DNA of 64,000 bases, from positions 1 to 64,000 of the forward strand of contig NZ_NIRR01000014.1 of NCBI RefSeq assembly GCF_002204745.1. Direction: 5' to 3'. This DNA is from Hymenobacter amundsenii (lineage in GTDB: Bacteria; Bacteroidota; Bacteroidia; Cytophagales; Hymenobacteraceae). Shown here one piece after another: positions 26,537-34,790 of this stretch (positions within the stretch are counted from its first letter, which is position 1; the number at the start of each line of letters is the position of its first letter). Under the pieces are notes generated by a model, which worked only from the letters and a program-made list of their open reading frames with translations, did not search any database and was not told where the DNA came from. A program made the position numbers and the translations under genes.

Positions 26537-27793
26537 GTGCCCAACACCCTGCCCCCAACCCCTGACGCTCAGCCTGCTTCTCCTGACGACGACGACGACG
26601 GCGCGGCTAAGCGGCCTGCGCGCTGGAAACGGGTTGCCACGGCCCTGGGGCGCGCCGCCCGTGCGCCCTTCGACGGGGCCGGGGCGCTCTACCGGGTGGG
26701 CCAGGACAACCTGCATTTCACGCTGCCGGTGCTCAATGGGGCATTCGGCGACCAGCTAGCTGCCCGCGCCGACCGCCGGGCCATTGCCTTCAGCCTGCGC
26801 CGCTACGGCGCCGATATAACCGTGGCCGACCTGCACCTGACGCCCGCGCCCGGCGGACGGCCGCGCAAAACGGTGGTGTTCCTGCACGGGCTAATGGGCG
26901 ACGAGATTATCTGGCAGACCGGCAATGGCCCCGATGATCTGCGCTTCGGCCCGCGTCTGCAGCAGGATCTGAACGTGAGCTGCCTGTACGTGCGCTACAA
27001 CTCGGGCCTGCATGTTTCGGAGAACGGCCGCCACCTGCACGAGCTGCTGGCCGAACTGGTGGCCACCTACCCCGAAGCCGTGGGTGAGCTGGCGCTGGTG
27101 GGCCACAGTATGGGTGGCCTAATCATCCGCTCGGCGGGATATTATGGGCTGATTGAAAACGACGAGACGACCAAGCCGAAGGCAGGGCCGGAACCGACGG
27201 CTTCCGGCCCTGCCCAGCAGGCAGCCGCGCCCGACCACCCCGCGAACGAGAAGCCAGCAAGCGACGCCCAGCAACCCACCCCAAAATCCGAAAACACCAC
27301 TTGGCTGGCGCGGCTGCACGACGTATTTCTGCTGGGCGTACCCAACGATGGGTCGTTCTTGGAGCAGAACAGCCATTTTACCAGCCTCGTGCTGCGCAAA
27401 ATCAACCTGTGGCCCACCCGCGCCATCAGCGGCCTGCTCGACCAGCGCAGCAACGGCATCAAGGACCTGCGCCACGCGCTGCTGGTAGATGAGGACTGGC
27501 AGAGCGAGCACGCCGACGACCTGTTTCCGCCTCGGACGGTGGTACCGCCCTTGCCCGGGGTGCGCTACCACGTGCTGGTGGGCTCGTTGCTGAAATCGGC
27601 CAATTCGGCGCTACACGACTACTTCGGCGACGGGCTGGTGGGAGCCGGCAGTGCCGCCGGCCGCATCTTCCAGGACCGCGCCGCGCCACCCGAGCTGCTC
27701 ATCCGGACCCAGGTGTACCCCCAGCTCCACCACGGCACCCTGCTCAGCAACCCTGAGGTATACCAGTACTTGCGCGACCAGCTTAAGCCGTAA
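26537..27793 (+). CDS. Alpha/beta hydrolase (lipase/esterase, PGAP1-like)
   Basis: The protein has a variable, acidic N-terminal stretch (SPDDDDDGAAKRP), then an alpha/beta hydrolase fold: oxyanion-hole motif VVFLHGLMGDEIIW and nucleophile elbow ALVGHSMGGLII (Ser about residue 189). A low-complexity insert rich in Pro, Ala and Lys (about residues 215-255) interrupts the fold, and a His near LHHGTLLSNPEVYQYL is the likely third catalytic residue. It should hydrolyse an ester or lipid in the cytoplasm, since no signal peptide is seen. The start is uncertain: no early in-frame ATG exists. GTG at 26537 is preferred, because a TTG at 26414 would place the start inside the upstream terminator and duplicated palindrome. 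Confidence 0.75.
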   Translation: MPNTLPPTPDAQPASPDDDDDGAAKRPARWKRVATALGRAARAPFDGAGALYRVGQDNLHFTLPVLNGAFGDQLAARADRRAIAFSLRRYGADITVADLHLTPAPGGRPRKTVVFLHGLMGDEIIWQTGNGPDDLRFGPRLQQDLNVSCLYVRYNSGLHVSENGRHLHELLAELVATYPEAVGELALVGHSMGGLIIRSAGYYGLIENDETTKPKAGPEPTASGPAQQAAAPDHPANEKPASDAQQPTPKSENTTWLARLHDVFLLGVPNDGSFLEQNSHFTSLVLRKINLWPTRAISGLLDQRSNGIKDLRHALLVDEDWQSEHADDLFPPRTVVPPLPGVRYHVLVGSLLKSANSALHDYFGDGLVGAGSAAGRIFQDRAAPPELLIRTQVYPQLHHGTLLSNPEVYQYLRDQLKP

Positions 27794-28142
27794 GCATAGC
27801 CAATCTGCTGGTTCGGCAGCGTGCGGCGGCCAGCCCCTTGGCCGGCAGTTCCGCCGCAAGCTGCCTGGGCCCGTTAGAATTCAGGGCCGAAGTATTCGAT
27901 ACCGGAGTACCGCAGCGGGGCACCAGCGGGAGGACATGTGGGCCGATGCCCGAATTATGTATTGAACCCAGTATATATCAAACAGCAATCTATCAGGAAG
28001 TTATCATGGTATTTTCATATTTCTTATACCTAACCCCACCGATTCCCCGAAGGAGGAAGAAAGGGAGCCGGGGAGGAGGCATTTAATTGGTTGCGAAGAC
28101 GTTGGTTCACCAATCATTCGTTTTGCCAGCCCCGCTTGGGGC
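27794..28142. other. Intergenic region before the metalloprotease gene
   Basis: About 350 bases with no gene supported on either strand. It has a purine-rich AAGGAGGAAGAAAGGGAG stretch near 28049 and an AT-rich patch near 27955-28030 that could hold a promoter. I see no terminator hairpin, repeat or RNA gene that I can name. Confidence 0.4.
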
Positions 28143-28160
28143 ATGTGTCGCGCTCCTTCC

Positions 28161-30641
28161 ATGCAACCAAAACCCTGGCTTCGGCCGCTACTCGGCAGCG
28201 TGCTGCTTTCCGTTGTCGTATCGTTGCCGGCCCACGCCCAGAACGGGCTGCCCCTTTGGCAGCCCGTGCCCACCCCGGCCAACCGGGGACCGGTAGGGGA
28301 TGCTCCTACTCCCTGGTTTCGCCTCGATACCACCCAGTTGGCGGCCCGCCTGGCCCAGGTGCAGCCCGAAACCACCGCCCCAACGGCGGCCGGGCCGGTG
28401 CTGGAACTACCTCACCCCGATGGCACCCTGCACCGCTACACCCTCTCGCGGGTGGCGGTGATGGCCCCGGCGCTGGCCGCTCGCTACCCCCGCATCCGTA
28501 CGTTCGCCGGCCGCTCGCTCGACGACCCCACCACAACCGTGCGCCTTTCCTGGACGCCAGCCGGGCTCGATGCCCAGTTGCTCACGCCGACCGGGCCGGT
28601 AGTGATTTCGCGGGCCGAATCGGGCGGGGCCACGGCGCTCTACCAGACCCGGACCGAGGAGCCGGCCACCTTCGACTGCCAGGCCTTGCTGCCACCCGGC
28701 GCTTCGGCCGAGCGCCCCGCGGGAGGCGTCGCGCCGGCCCCGCCCGCGCCCTATGGCAGCCAGATTCGCGTGTTGCGTTTGGCCATAGCTGCCACCGGCG
28801 AGTATGTGCAGCAGCTGGGCGGCGGCACGGTAGCCGGAACCCAGGCTAAAATCGCGACGCTGGTTAACTCGCTCAACGGCGTGTACGAGCGCGAATTCGC
28901 GCTCCGGCTGGAACTGGTGGCCGGCAACGACCAGCTCATCTTCCCCGATGCCGCCACCGACCCCTACCCCGACACCTCACCCGTGTCGCTGATGAATGCC
29001 AATGCCGCCGTGCTCAACACCCGGCTGGGGTTCGCCAACTACGACCTCGGCCACGTGCTGGGTCGCACCGGCAACGGCTACTCGGGCGTGGCTTACGTGG
29101 GCGTCGTATGCTCCGCCTTCACGGGCCAGTCGGGCAAGGGGGGCGGGGCTTCCACGGCCAGCTCCGACGGCCTCATGACCACGGTTACCCGCCACGAAAT
29201 CGGCCACCAGCTGGGCTCCAACCACACCTTCAACGGCGACCAGGGCAACTGTTCGGGGGGCAACCGGGGGGCCAGCCTGGCCTACGAGCCGGGGGCAGGC
29301 AACACCATTATGTCGTACGACTCGCGCTGCGCCCCCGACAATGTGGGGCCGGGCATCGTATTTTTCCACGCCGGTAGCTTGAGCGCCATTCTGCCGAAGC
29401 TAACCTGCGGCAACCTGGTAGCCAACGGCGGCAACCAGCCGCCGAGCGTAAGCGTGCCAACCAGTACCTACGCCATTCCGCAGGGCACACCTTTCCGCCT
29501 CGTCGGCACAGGCTCCGACCCCAACGGCGACGCGCTTACCTACAGTTGGGAAGAGCTGGATTTGGGCAACCCCAGCGGCCTGGCCGGCGCCGCCACCGAC
29601 CCCAGCGGGCCGCCGCTGTTCCGCAGCTTTGCACCCGTGGCCAGCGCCGAGCGCACGTTCCCGCAGCTGAGTGCCCTGCTCGGCAACACCAGCTCCCAGG
29701 GCGAAATTCTACCCCTGGTGGCCCGCTCGCTCAACTTCCGCCTTACGGCCCGCGACAACCGCGGCGGCGTGGCCGGGGCCAACGTTGCTCTGAGCGTGGC
29801 CAACGCCGGTCCGTTTCGGGTTACGGCCCCCGCCACGGCCATCACGCTGGCGCCCAACAGCCTCTATACCATCACCTGGGACGTACTGGGCACCGACCAG
29901 GCACCGGTGAGCTGCGCCAACGTGCGGATTCTGTTTTCCAGCGACGGCGGCCAAAGTTTTGCCACCACGCTGCTGGCCAGCACGCCCAATAATGGTACGG
30001 CCCAGGTGCGGTTTCCTACCCTTACCACCACCCAGGGCCGGGTGAAAGTGGAGGCCTTGGGCAACGTGTTCTTCGCCCTGAGCCCCGTTAACATGACGCT
30101 GGAGGGCCAGCCGGTGCCGCTACCTGTTACGCTCACGGCCTTCCGGGCCGAGGCCCGCCGCACGGTAGCCCACCTGAGCTGGAGCACGGCCACGGAGTTG
30201 CGCAACGCGGGCTTTGCGGTGGAAATGTCGCCCGACGGCACCGATTTTCGGCGCGTGGCCTGGGTGCCGGGCCAGGGCCAGGCCGCCAGCTACACCTACG
30301 ACGATGTTCAGCTGACCACCTACGGCTCTGCCCTGGTATACTACCGCCTGCGTCAGCTCGACGACGATGGCACGGCCAGCCTCTCGGAAGTACAGACCGT
30401 GGCGGTACCGCTGCCCCCGGCCACGCTGGAGCTCTGGCCCAATCCGGCCCGGGGCCAGGTGACCGTAGCCGGGGTTGGGGCCGGCCAGCCCGTGCAGGTG
30501 CTCGACCTCAGCGGCCGGGTGCTGCTCACGGCCCTCGGCCCACCGGCCGGGGCATTGCTGCTCACTTTGCCCTCTACCCTGCGCCCCGGTTTATACCTGG
30601 TGCGTAGCGGAAGCCAGAGCCGTCGGTTGGTGGTGGAATAA
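28161..30641 (+). CDS. Reprolysin-like zinc metalloprotease with T9SS sorting domain
   Basis: This protein of about 826 residues has a signal peptide (MQPKPWLRPLLGSVLLSVVV, cut near AHAQ), a propeptide-like region to about residue 190, and a metzincin catalytic domain. The zinc motif is HEIGHQLGSNH (about 344) with a Met-turn NTIMSYDSRCAP. Ig-like modules follow (GGNQPPSVSVPTSTYAIPQG; VTAPATAITLAPNSLYTITW), then a T9SS sorting domain (LELWPNPARGQVTVAG ... LRPGLYLVRSGSQSRRLVVE). It is expected on the cell surface or in the medium and degrades proteins. An ATG at 28143 is also in frame; 28161 is chosen since it gives a more ordinary signal peptide. Confidence 0.9.
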   Translation: MQPKPWLRPLLGSVLLSVVVSLPAHAQNGLPLWQPVPTPANRGPVGDAPTPWFRLDTTQLAARLAQVQPETTAPTAAGPVLELPHPDGTLHRYTLSRVAVMAPALAARYPRIRTFAGRSLDDPTTTVRLSWTPAGLDAQLLTPTGPVVISRAESGGATALYQTRTEEPATFDCQALLPPGASAERPAGGVAPAPPAPYGSQIRVLRLAIAATGEYVQQLGGGTVAGTQAKIATLVNSLNGVYEREFALRLELVAGNDQLIFPDAATDPYPDTSPVSLMNANAAVLNTRLGFANYDLGHVLGRTGNGYSGVAYVGVVCSAFTGQSGKGGGASTASSDGLMTTVTRHEIGHQLGSNHTFNGDQGNCSGGNRGASLAYEPGAGNTIMSYDSRCAPDNVGPGIVFFHAGSLSAILPKLTCGNLVANGGNQPPSVSVPTSTYAIPQGTPFRLVGTGSDPNGDALTYSWEELDLGNPSGLAGAATDPSGPPLFRSFAPVASAERTFPQLSALLGNTSSQGEILPLVARSLNFRLTARDNRGGVAGANVALSVANAGPFRVTAPATAITLAPNSLYTITWDVLGTDQAPVSCANVRILFSSDGGQSFATTLLASTPNNGTAQVRFPTLTTTQGRVKVEALGNVFFALSPVNMTLEGQPVPLPVTLTAFRAEARRTVAHLSWSTATELRNAGFAVEMSPDGTDFRRVAWVPGQGQAASYTYDDVQLTTYGSALVYYRLRQLDDDGTASLSEVQTVAVPLPPATLELWPNPARGQVTVAGVGAGQPVQVLDLSGRVLLTALGPPAGALLLTLPSTLRPGLYLVRSGSQSRRLVVE

Positions 30642-30951
30642 TTCTTCCCCGGGCTGCGGTAATATTTCAGCGGCAATAACTTTCCGGGGTGCTCCGGTGA
30701 GGCGGCCATTGCGGCTGCTTTGCCGGAGCACCTTCGCGCTGGTATGGCACGGGTTAGCCGGGGTGGGGGCTTCGTTGTTCTCCTTATCCCCATTCCAGCT
30801 ATGGCGGGCCGCAACCTGCCCCCAATTGACTTCGCTGAATAAAGTGCCGCGGTATTGGTATTGGCTGGCGGAAGGCTTCGGTTGTGCGGCGGGCACCTTT
30901 TTTTTCTACCTTGCCGTCTTTCCGCTAGACCCTGCCCTATTCCGCTAGCTT
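30642..30951 (+). other. Intergenic region with hairpin and promoter-like motif
   Basis: This 310-base gap contains a hairpin at 30688-30732 (GGTGCTCCGG pairing with CCGGAGCACC, 25-base loop) that may end the protease transcript, although no T-run follows. Near the 3' end TTG (30882-30884) and TACCTTGC (30907-30914) are spaced by 22 bases, a weak promoter fit for the glycosyltransferase-like gene at 30952. No gene is supported in the gap. Confidence 0.45.
30907..30914 (+). promoter_or_regulatory. Putative -7 promoter element
   Basis: TACCTTGC lies 37 bases upstream of the glycosyltransferase-like gene start, after a T-rich stretch. A TTG at 30882-30884 is 22 bases upstream of it. The match to TAnnTTTG is good except for the last two bases, as at several other sites here. 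Confidence 0.35.
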
Positions 30952-32034
30952 ATGATTGTTGCCCCTTTCCGCGTGTTGCTGCTCGGCTGGAACGAAGCGC
31001 CCCGCTCCGGGGAAGCAGCGGTGCCGCTCGTTCGCCCATTGGTGGGCCGGTTGGCCCCGCTGGCCCCGCTGGCCGTAATGCTACCCCACCTGCCGGCCCC
31101 AGCCTTCGCAGCCAGCCCCGACCTGCGCGTAACTGGCCTCGCCGAACTGGACCTGACCAACGACCTGAATGCGCGCGCTAATCCGCGCCCGGCGGCCTGG
31201 CGGCACCCGGCGGCGCCCTACGTGGGGGCCACTCTCGGTGGCCCTGGTAGCTATACCGCCCCGGCCGCACCTTACCAGGGGGCTACCCCCCGGGAGGCGG
31301 CCTCCATCGCAACCACAGCACAAGTGCAGGCCAAATCATCACCTGATGCTCCCAAACCAAATTCGATGCCGGCCCCGGTCGAGGCGTCCGGATTGCCCGG
31401 GCCGCCGCCGGAAGTGGCCGCTGCTGATCTGCTGATCAACCGCGACGATTTTGCCCGTGAGGCTGAACCCGAGGCTGGCGAAGCCCGCAAACTGGATCAG
31501 GTGTCTGCAGAAACCCTCCCCGAACCGGAGCCAGAGCCAACGGAGCCGCCCCGGGTACGGGCCACGCTGACCGAGGCGTTGGCGGCGCTGGGCGTTGATT
31601 TGCCCGCCACCACCGACCTTAATTTCCAGGTGATTCAGTACGCCCGCTTTGCGACCCGCCGGGCCTTGCAGGAGGATTTTGCCGTTATTTACGCCGTCGA
31701 CTGGCCCACGTGGCTGGCGGGGATGGAAATCAGGCAACTGACTGGCCGGCCTTTGGTGTTGCACGTGCACGAGCTGGCCCAGGAACGGGGTGCCGAGGGC
31801 GCCAGCGGCTGGAGCCTGGCCCTCGAACGGCTGGCCTTGCGCCGCGCCGACCTCGTGCTGGCCGCCTCCGACGATGTAGCCCGCCTGCTGCTGGAGCGGT
31901 ACCAGCTGTCGCCCGAGCGTCTGCGCATGGTCCCGCTCACCGATACCGCGACGGTAAACACCATTCTCCATCAACTCGAAACCCGTTTGTCCGGCCATCC
32001 GGCCGCGGCTCCTCTCTTTCCGCCTACCCCATGA
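30952..32034 (+). CDS. Glycosyltransferase family 4-like N-terminal half with disordered insert
   Basis: The 360-residue product resembles the N-terminal domain of GT-B glycosyltransferases of the glycogen synthase/GT4 type. It opens with VLLLGWNEAPRSGEAAVPLV and later has FAVIYAVDWPTWLAGMEI and RPLVLHVHELAQERG, and then RADLVLAASDDVARLLLERY. The two parts are split by about 100 residues rich in Pro, Ala and Glu (residues about 85-200). The C-terminal catalytic domain with the nucleotide-binding E-x7-E motif is absent; the gene stops at 32034 and overlaps the next gene by ATGA. It lies near a branching enzyme, so a link to glycogen or a surface glycan is possible, but catalytic activity is doubtful. 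Confidence 0.65.
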   Translation: MIVAPFRVLLLGWNEAPRSGEAAVPLVRPLVGRLAPLAPLAVMLPHLPAPAFAASPDLRVTGLAELDLTNDLNARANPRPAAWRHPAAPYVGATLGGPGSYTAPAAPYQGATPREAASIATTAQVQAKSSPDAPKPNSMPAPVEASGLPGPPPEVAAADLLINRDDFAREAEPEAGEARKLDQVSAETLPEPEPEPTEPPRVRATLTEALAALGVDLPATTDLNFQVIQYARFATRRALQEDFAVIYAVDWPTWLAGMEIRQLTGRPLVLHVHELAQERGAEGASGWSLALERLALRRADLVLAASDDVARLLLERYQLSPERLRMVPLTDTATVNTILHQLETRLSGHPAAAPLFPPTP

Positions 32035-32519
32035 ATTCTGAAACCTCCGCCCCCCGCCGCCACGAGTTTGAAGCCCCCCTGGAAATGGATGGCGGCGACA
32101 ACGGCGTATTTGTGGCAGTGCCCTTCAGTGTAATTACCGACTACGGCACCAAAGGCTCACTGCCCGTGCAGGGCACCATCGATGGGTTCCCGATTCGCCT
32201 GAACCTAGTGCCCCTTACCGATGAGCAGCACGGCTTCAGCGTGCGTAAGGAAGTACGTAACGCCATTGGCAAAACCTGGGGCGAAACGGTGCAGGTCATA
32301 CTCTGGCACGATACCAACCCCGCCGGCCTCGACCTGCCCGACGAGCTTTCCCGGGCCCTGGAGCGTACGGGTTTACAGAACCAATTCGACGCCCTGCCCT
32401 TCACCCAGCGCAAGCAGCTGGCCCAGCATATCAGCCGTGCCAAAAAGCCCGAAGCCCGCGACAAGCGCATCGCCGAGGCCCTCGAACAAGCCGAATCGGG
32501 TCGCAAAACCAAGCAGTAG
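32031..32519 (+). CDS. DUF1905/YdeI (OmdA)-type protein
   Basis: This 162-residue cytoplasmic protein has an N-terminal DUF1905 beta-barrel (HEFEAPLEMDGGDNGVFVAV, VPLTDEQHGFSVRKEVRNAI) and a C-terminal YdeI/OmpD-associated-like helix pair (LPFTQRKQLAQHISRAKKPE, RDKRIAEALEQAESG). The function of this common bacterial family is not established. Its ATG overlaps the stop of the glycosyltransferase-like gene (ATGA at 32031-32034), so the two are likely translated together. A strong hairpin follows its stop. Confidence 0.85.
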   Translation: MNSETSAPRRHEFEAPLEMDGGDNGVFVAVPFSVITDYGTKGSLPVQGTIDGFPIRLNLVPLTDEQHGFSVRKEVRNAIGKTWGETVQVILWHDTNPAGLDLPDELSRALERTGLQNQFDALPFTQRKQLAQHISRAKKPEARDKRIAEALEQAESGRKTKQ

Positions 32520-32526
32520 AACAGTT

Positions 32527-32584
32527 AGAAAGCAGAAAAAGGCAAGGGCGGCATTATTGCCGCCCTTGCCTTTTTCTGCTTTCT
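32527..32584. terminator. Bidirectional terminator with perfect 27-bp stem
   Basis: Bases 32527-32553 pair perfectly with 32558-32584 around a TTAT loop; the core reads GGCAAGGGCGGCA and both flanks are A- or T-rich, giving a T-run on each strand. It lies between the converging YdeI-type gene and glgB and should stop transcription both ways. It differs in sequence from the REP-like hairpins of the window. Confidence 0.88.
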
Positions 32585-32593
32585 TGAAGGCTG

Positions 32594-34651
32594 TTACCCC
32601 ACCCGCTCCAGCACGAGCACGGTGCGGTTGGTGGCGTACACGCTGAGCTTATTTACGCCATCTTCCTCGAACGTTTCGAACTCGTAGCCGTCATCAACGC
32701 GGCCAAAACCGCCGAACTCGGGGTTGTCGGAATCGAGGACGATGCGGTAGCGGCCGGCCTGAGGCACGAAGAACCGGTAGTCGGGGATGCTGCGCTCGAT
32801 GTGGAAGCTGAAGACGAACACCAGCGCACCACGGCCGAAAACGAGCACCTCATTTTCGGCGTCGAGCAGTAGCTGGCGGGCGGGGCCGGCGGCCAGCAAG
32901 TGGGTGCGCCGGGCCAGGGTTATCATGGCCGCATCGAAGCGTAGCAGCTGCTGAAACTTGAGGTCGGGGTTATCGGCCAGGCTCCATTGGCGGCGGGCAA
33001 ACTGGTAGCTCCAGTCGTTGCCTTCGCGGGGAAAGTCGATCCATTCAGGATGGCCAAACTCGTTACCGATGAAGTTGAGGTAAGCCTCGCCGCCGAGGCT
33101 GAGCGTGAGTAGCCGCAGCTGCTTGTGCAATGCCACGGCCCGGGCCGCCACGGGGTCGGGGTCGGCGTGGTGCATGTGGGTGTAAATAGACTCGCCAAAC
33201 AGCCACTGGGCCAGGGTTTTGTCGCCCACCAAGGCCTGGTCGTGGCTTTCGGCGTAGGCCACGGTTTTCTCCCCGTCGCGGCGATTGGTGAGCACGTACC
33301 ATAGGTCGTAGAGGTTCCAATCCTCGTCGCGGGTGTGCTTGAGCAGCTTGATCCAGTAGTCGGGAATGCCCATGGCCAAGCGATAATCGAAGCCGATGCC
33401 GCCCTCGGCAATGGGCCAGCACAGGCCGGGCATGCCGCTCATGTCTTCGGCCACCAGCAGGGCGCTGCGCTTGATTTCGCGCACCAGCGTGGCCGCCAGT
33501 TGCAGGTAGAGCACGGCATCCTCATCAACCTCGGGCCCGAAATACGACTCGTAGCCGCCGAAGCTCACGCCCTCGCCGTGGTGGTGGTAGAGCATGCTCG
33601 TGACGCCATCGAAGCGGAAGCCGTCGAAGTGAAACTCTTCGAGCCAGTAGCGCAGGTTGCTGAGCAGAAACTGCTGCACCTCGGGCTTGCTGTAGTCGAA
33701 CAGGCGCGAATCCCAACCGGGATGCTCGCCCCGGGCTCCTTCGTGGAAATACTGGTGGCCCGAGCCGTCGAAGTTGGCCAAGCCCTCGGCCTCGTTTTTT
33801 ACGGCGTGCGAATGCACGATATCAAGCAGCACAGCAATGCCGCGGCGGTGGGCTTCGTTGATGAGGTATTTAAGCTCCTCGGGGGTGCCGAAGCGCGACG
33901 ATACGGCGAAGAAATTGGCCACGTGGTAGCCGAACGAGCCGTAATAAGGGTGCTCCATGACGGCCATCAGCTGAAGGCAGTTGTAGCCCCCGGCCTCGAT
34001 GCGGGGTAATACCTGCTCGGCGAATTCGAGGTAGGAGCCCACCCGGCCTTCTTCCAGCGCCATGCCCACGTGGGCCTCGTAAATAAGCGGCTCGCGCACG
34101 GCGTTGGCCACCCGAAACTTCTGGTCAGTCCAGGCAAAAGCCTGCTCCGGCCGCCAGATCTGCCCGGCGAAATCATGGGTTTCGGGGTTTTGCACGGCCC
34201 GGCGCAGGGTGGCCGGCAGGCGGTCTTGGGCCCCGTGGGCCGACACCACGTGCACCTTGTAGAGCGAGTGGTGGGTCAGGCGGTCCTGGTATTCTTTATC
34301 GGGCAGAAATACTTCCCACACGCCGTCGGCGCCCGGCGCGAGCGGGGTGGCCTGCCGGTCCCAGCCGTTGAAGTCGCCGATCAAGCTTAGGGCCTGAGCG
34401 GCGGGGGCCCACTCGCGGTACCAGAAGCCCCGGCGGCGGCCGTCGTAGTGCAGCCCCAGCCGCTGGTGGGCCGTAGCAAACTTGCTCAGCGACCCATATT
34501 GGTCCACGATTTCGGCTAGCCGGGCCTCCAGGCGGGCCTGCCGACGCCGCAGCACCGGCTCGTAGGGCGCCAGCCAGGGGTCGTGCTGCACGAGGGGCAG
34601 CGGGGGCAACGAGGTAGCGGCAGCACTGGTGAAGGCAGGGGCAGAAGACAT
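32594..34651 (-). CDS. glgB: 1,4-alpha-glucan branching enzyme (GH13, eukaryote-like)
   Basis: This 685-residue cytoplasmic enzyme adds alpha-1,6 branches to glycogen. An N-terminal CBM48 module contains YREWAPAAQALSLIGDFNGW. The GH13 barrel follows with VLLDIVHSHAVKNEAEGL, the nucleophile Asp in GFRFDGVTSMLYHHHG (about residue 346), the acid/base Glu in LVAEDMSGMPG (about 400) and YAESHDQALVGDK. The IV-VII regions and length fit the plant/animal-like branching enzymes common in Bacteroidota. No complete glycogen synthase is present in the window, only the half-length protein two genes upstream. The start at 34651 is preceded by a promoter-like pair at 34656-34685. Confidence 0.93.
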   Translation of the reverse strand: MSSAPAFTSAAATSLPPLPLVQHDPWLAPYEPVLRRRQARLEARLAEIVDQYGSLSKFATAHQRLGLHYDGRRRGFWYREWAPAAQALSLIGDFNGWDRQATPLAPGADGVWEVFLPDKEYQDRLTHHSLYKVHVVSAHGAQDRLPATLRRAVQNPETHDFAGQIWRPEQAFAWTDQKFRVANAVREPLIYEAHVGMALEEGRVGSYLEFAEQVLPRIEAGGYNCLQLMAVMEHPYYGSFGYHVANFFAVSSRFGTPEELKYLINEAHRRGIAVLLDIVHSHAVKNEAEGLANFDGSGHQYFHEGARGEHPGWDSRLFDYSKPEVQQFLLSNLRYWLEEFHFDGFRFDGVTSMLYHHHGEGVSFGGYESYFGPEVDEDAVLYLQLAATLVREIKRSALLVAEDMSGMPGLCWPIAEGGIGFDYRLAMGIPDYWIKLLKHTRDEDWNLYDLWYVLTNRRDGEKTVAYAESHDQALVGDKTLAQWLFGESIYTHMHHADPDPVAARAVALHKQLRLLTLSLGGEAYLNFIGNEFGHPEWIDFPREGNDWSYQFARRQWSLADNPDLKFQQLLRFDAAMITLARRTHLLAAGPARQLLLDAENEVLVFGRGALVFVFSFHIERSIPDYRFFVPQAGRYRIVLDSDNPEFGGFGRVDDGYEFETFEEDGVNKLSVYATNRTVLVLERVG

Positions 34652-34655
34652 AGCG

Positions 34656-34685
34656 CGGAAGTAGTTTGGTAAGGATCAACTCAAA
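34656..34685 (-). promoter_or_regulatory. Putative glgB promoter, leaderless start
   Basis: On the minus strand TTTG (34685-34682) is followed after 18 bases by TACTTCCG (34663-34656), then CGCT and the glgB ATG. The -7 element is imperfect (two of the TTTG positions differ). The four-base gap to the start codon matches four other genes in the window. Confidence 0.35.
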
Positions 34686-34778
34686 ACTACGGGGAATATA
34701 ACAGCAGGGTCGTGAAAGCTACGGGAAATCGGTGCGGCCACCGTAGCGGCGGGCCCGTTTACTCCCCGCGCCACTGCT

Positions 34779-34786
34779 TACCTTAC
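34779..34786 (+). promoter_or_regulatory. Putative -7 element of the ggt gene, leaderless start
   Basis: TACCTTAC is followed by GGCT and the ATG at 34791. The spacing of four bases to the start codon is the same as at 2745, 40650, 34651 and 59139. A TTTA (not TTTG) is found about 20 bases upstream. Confidence 0.4.
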
Positions 34787-34790
34787 GGCT

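Noticed and set aside
28091..28849. Arg/Pro-rich open frame overlapping the metalloprotease start
   Set aside because: Composition is that of an out-of-frame reading of GC-rich coding DNA; the overlapping frame has a signal peptide and metzincin motifs.
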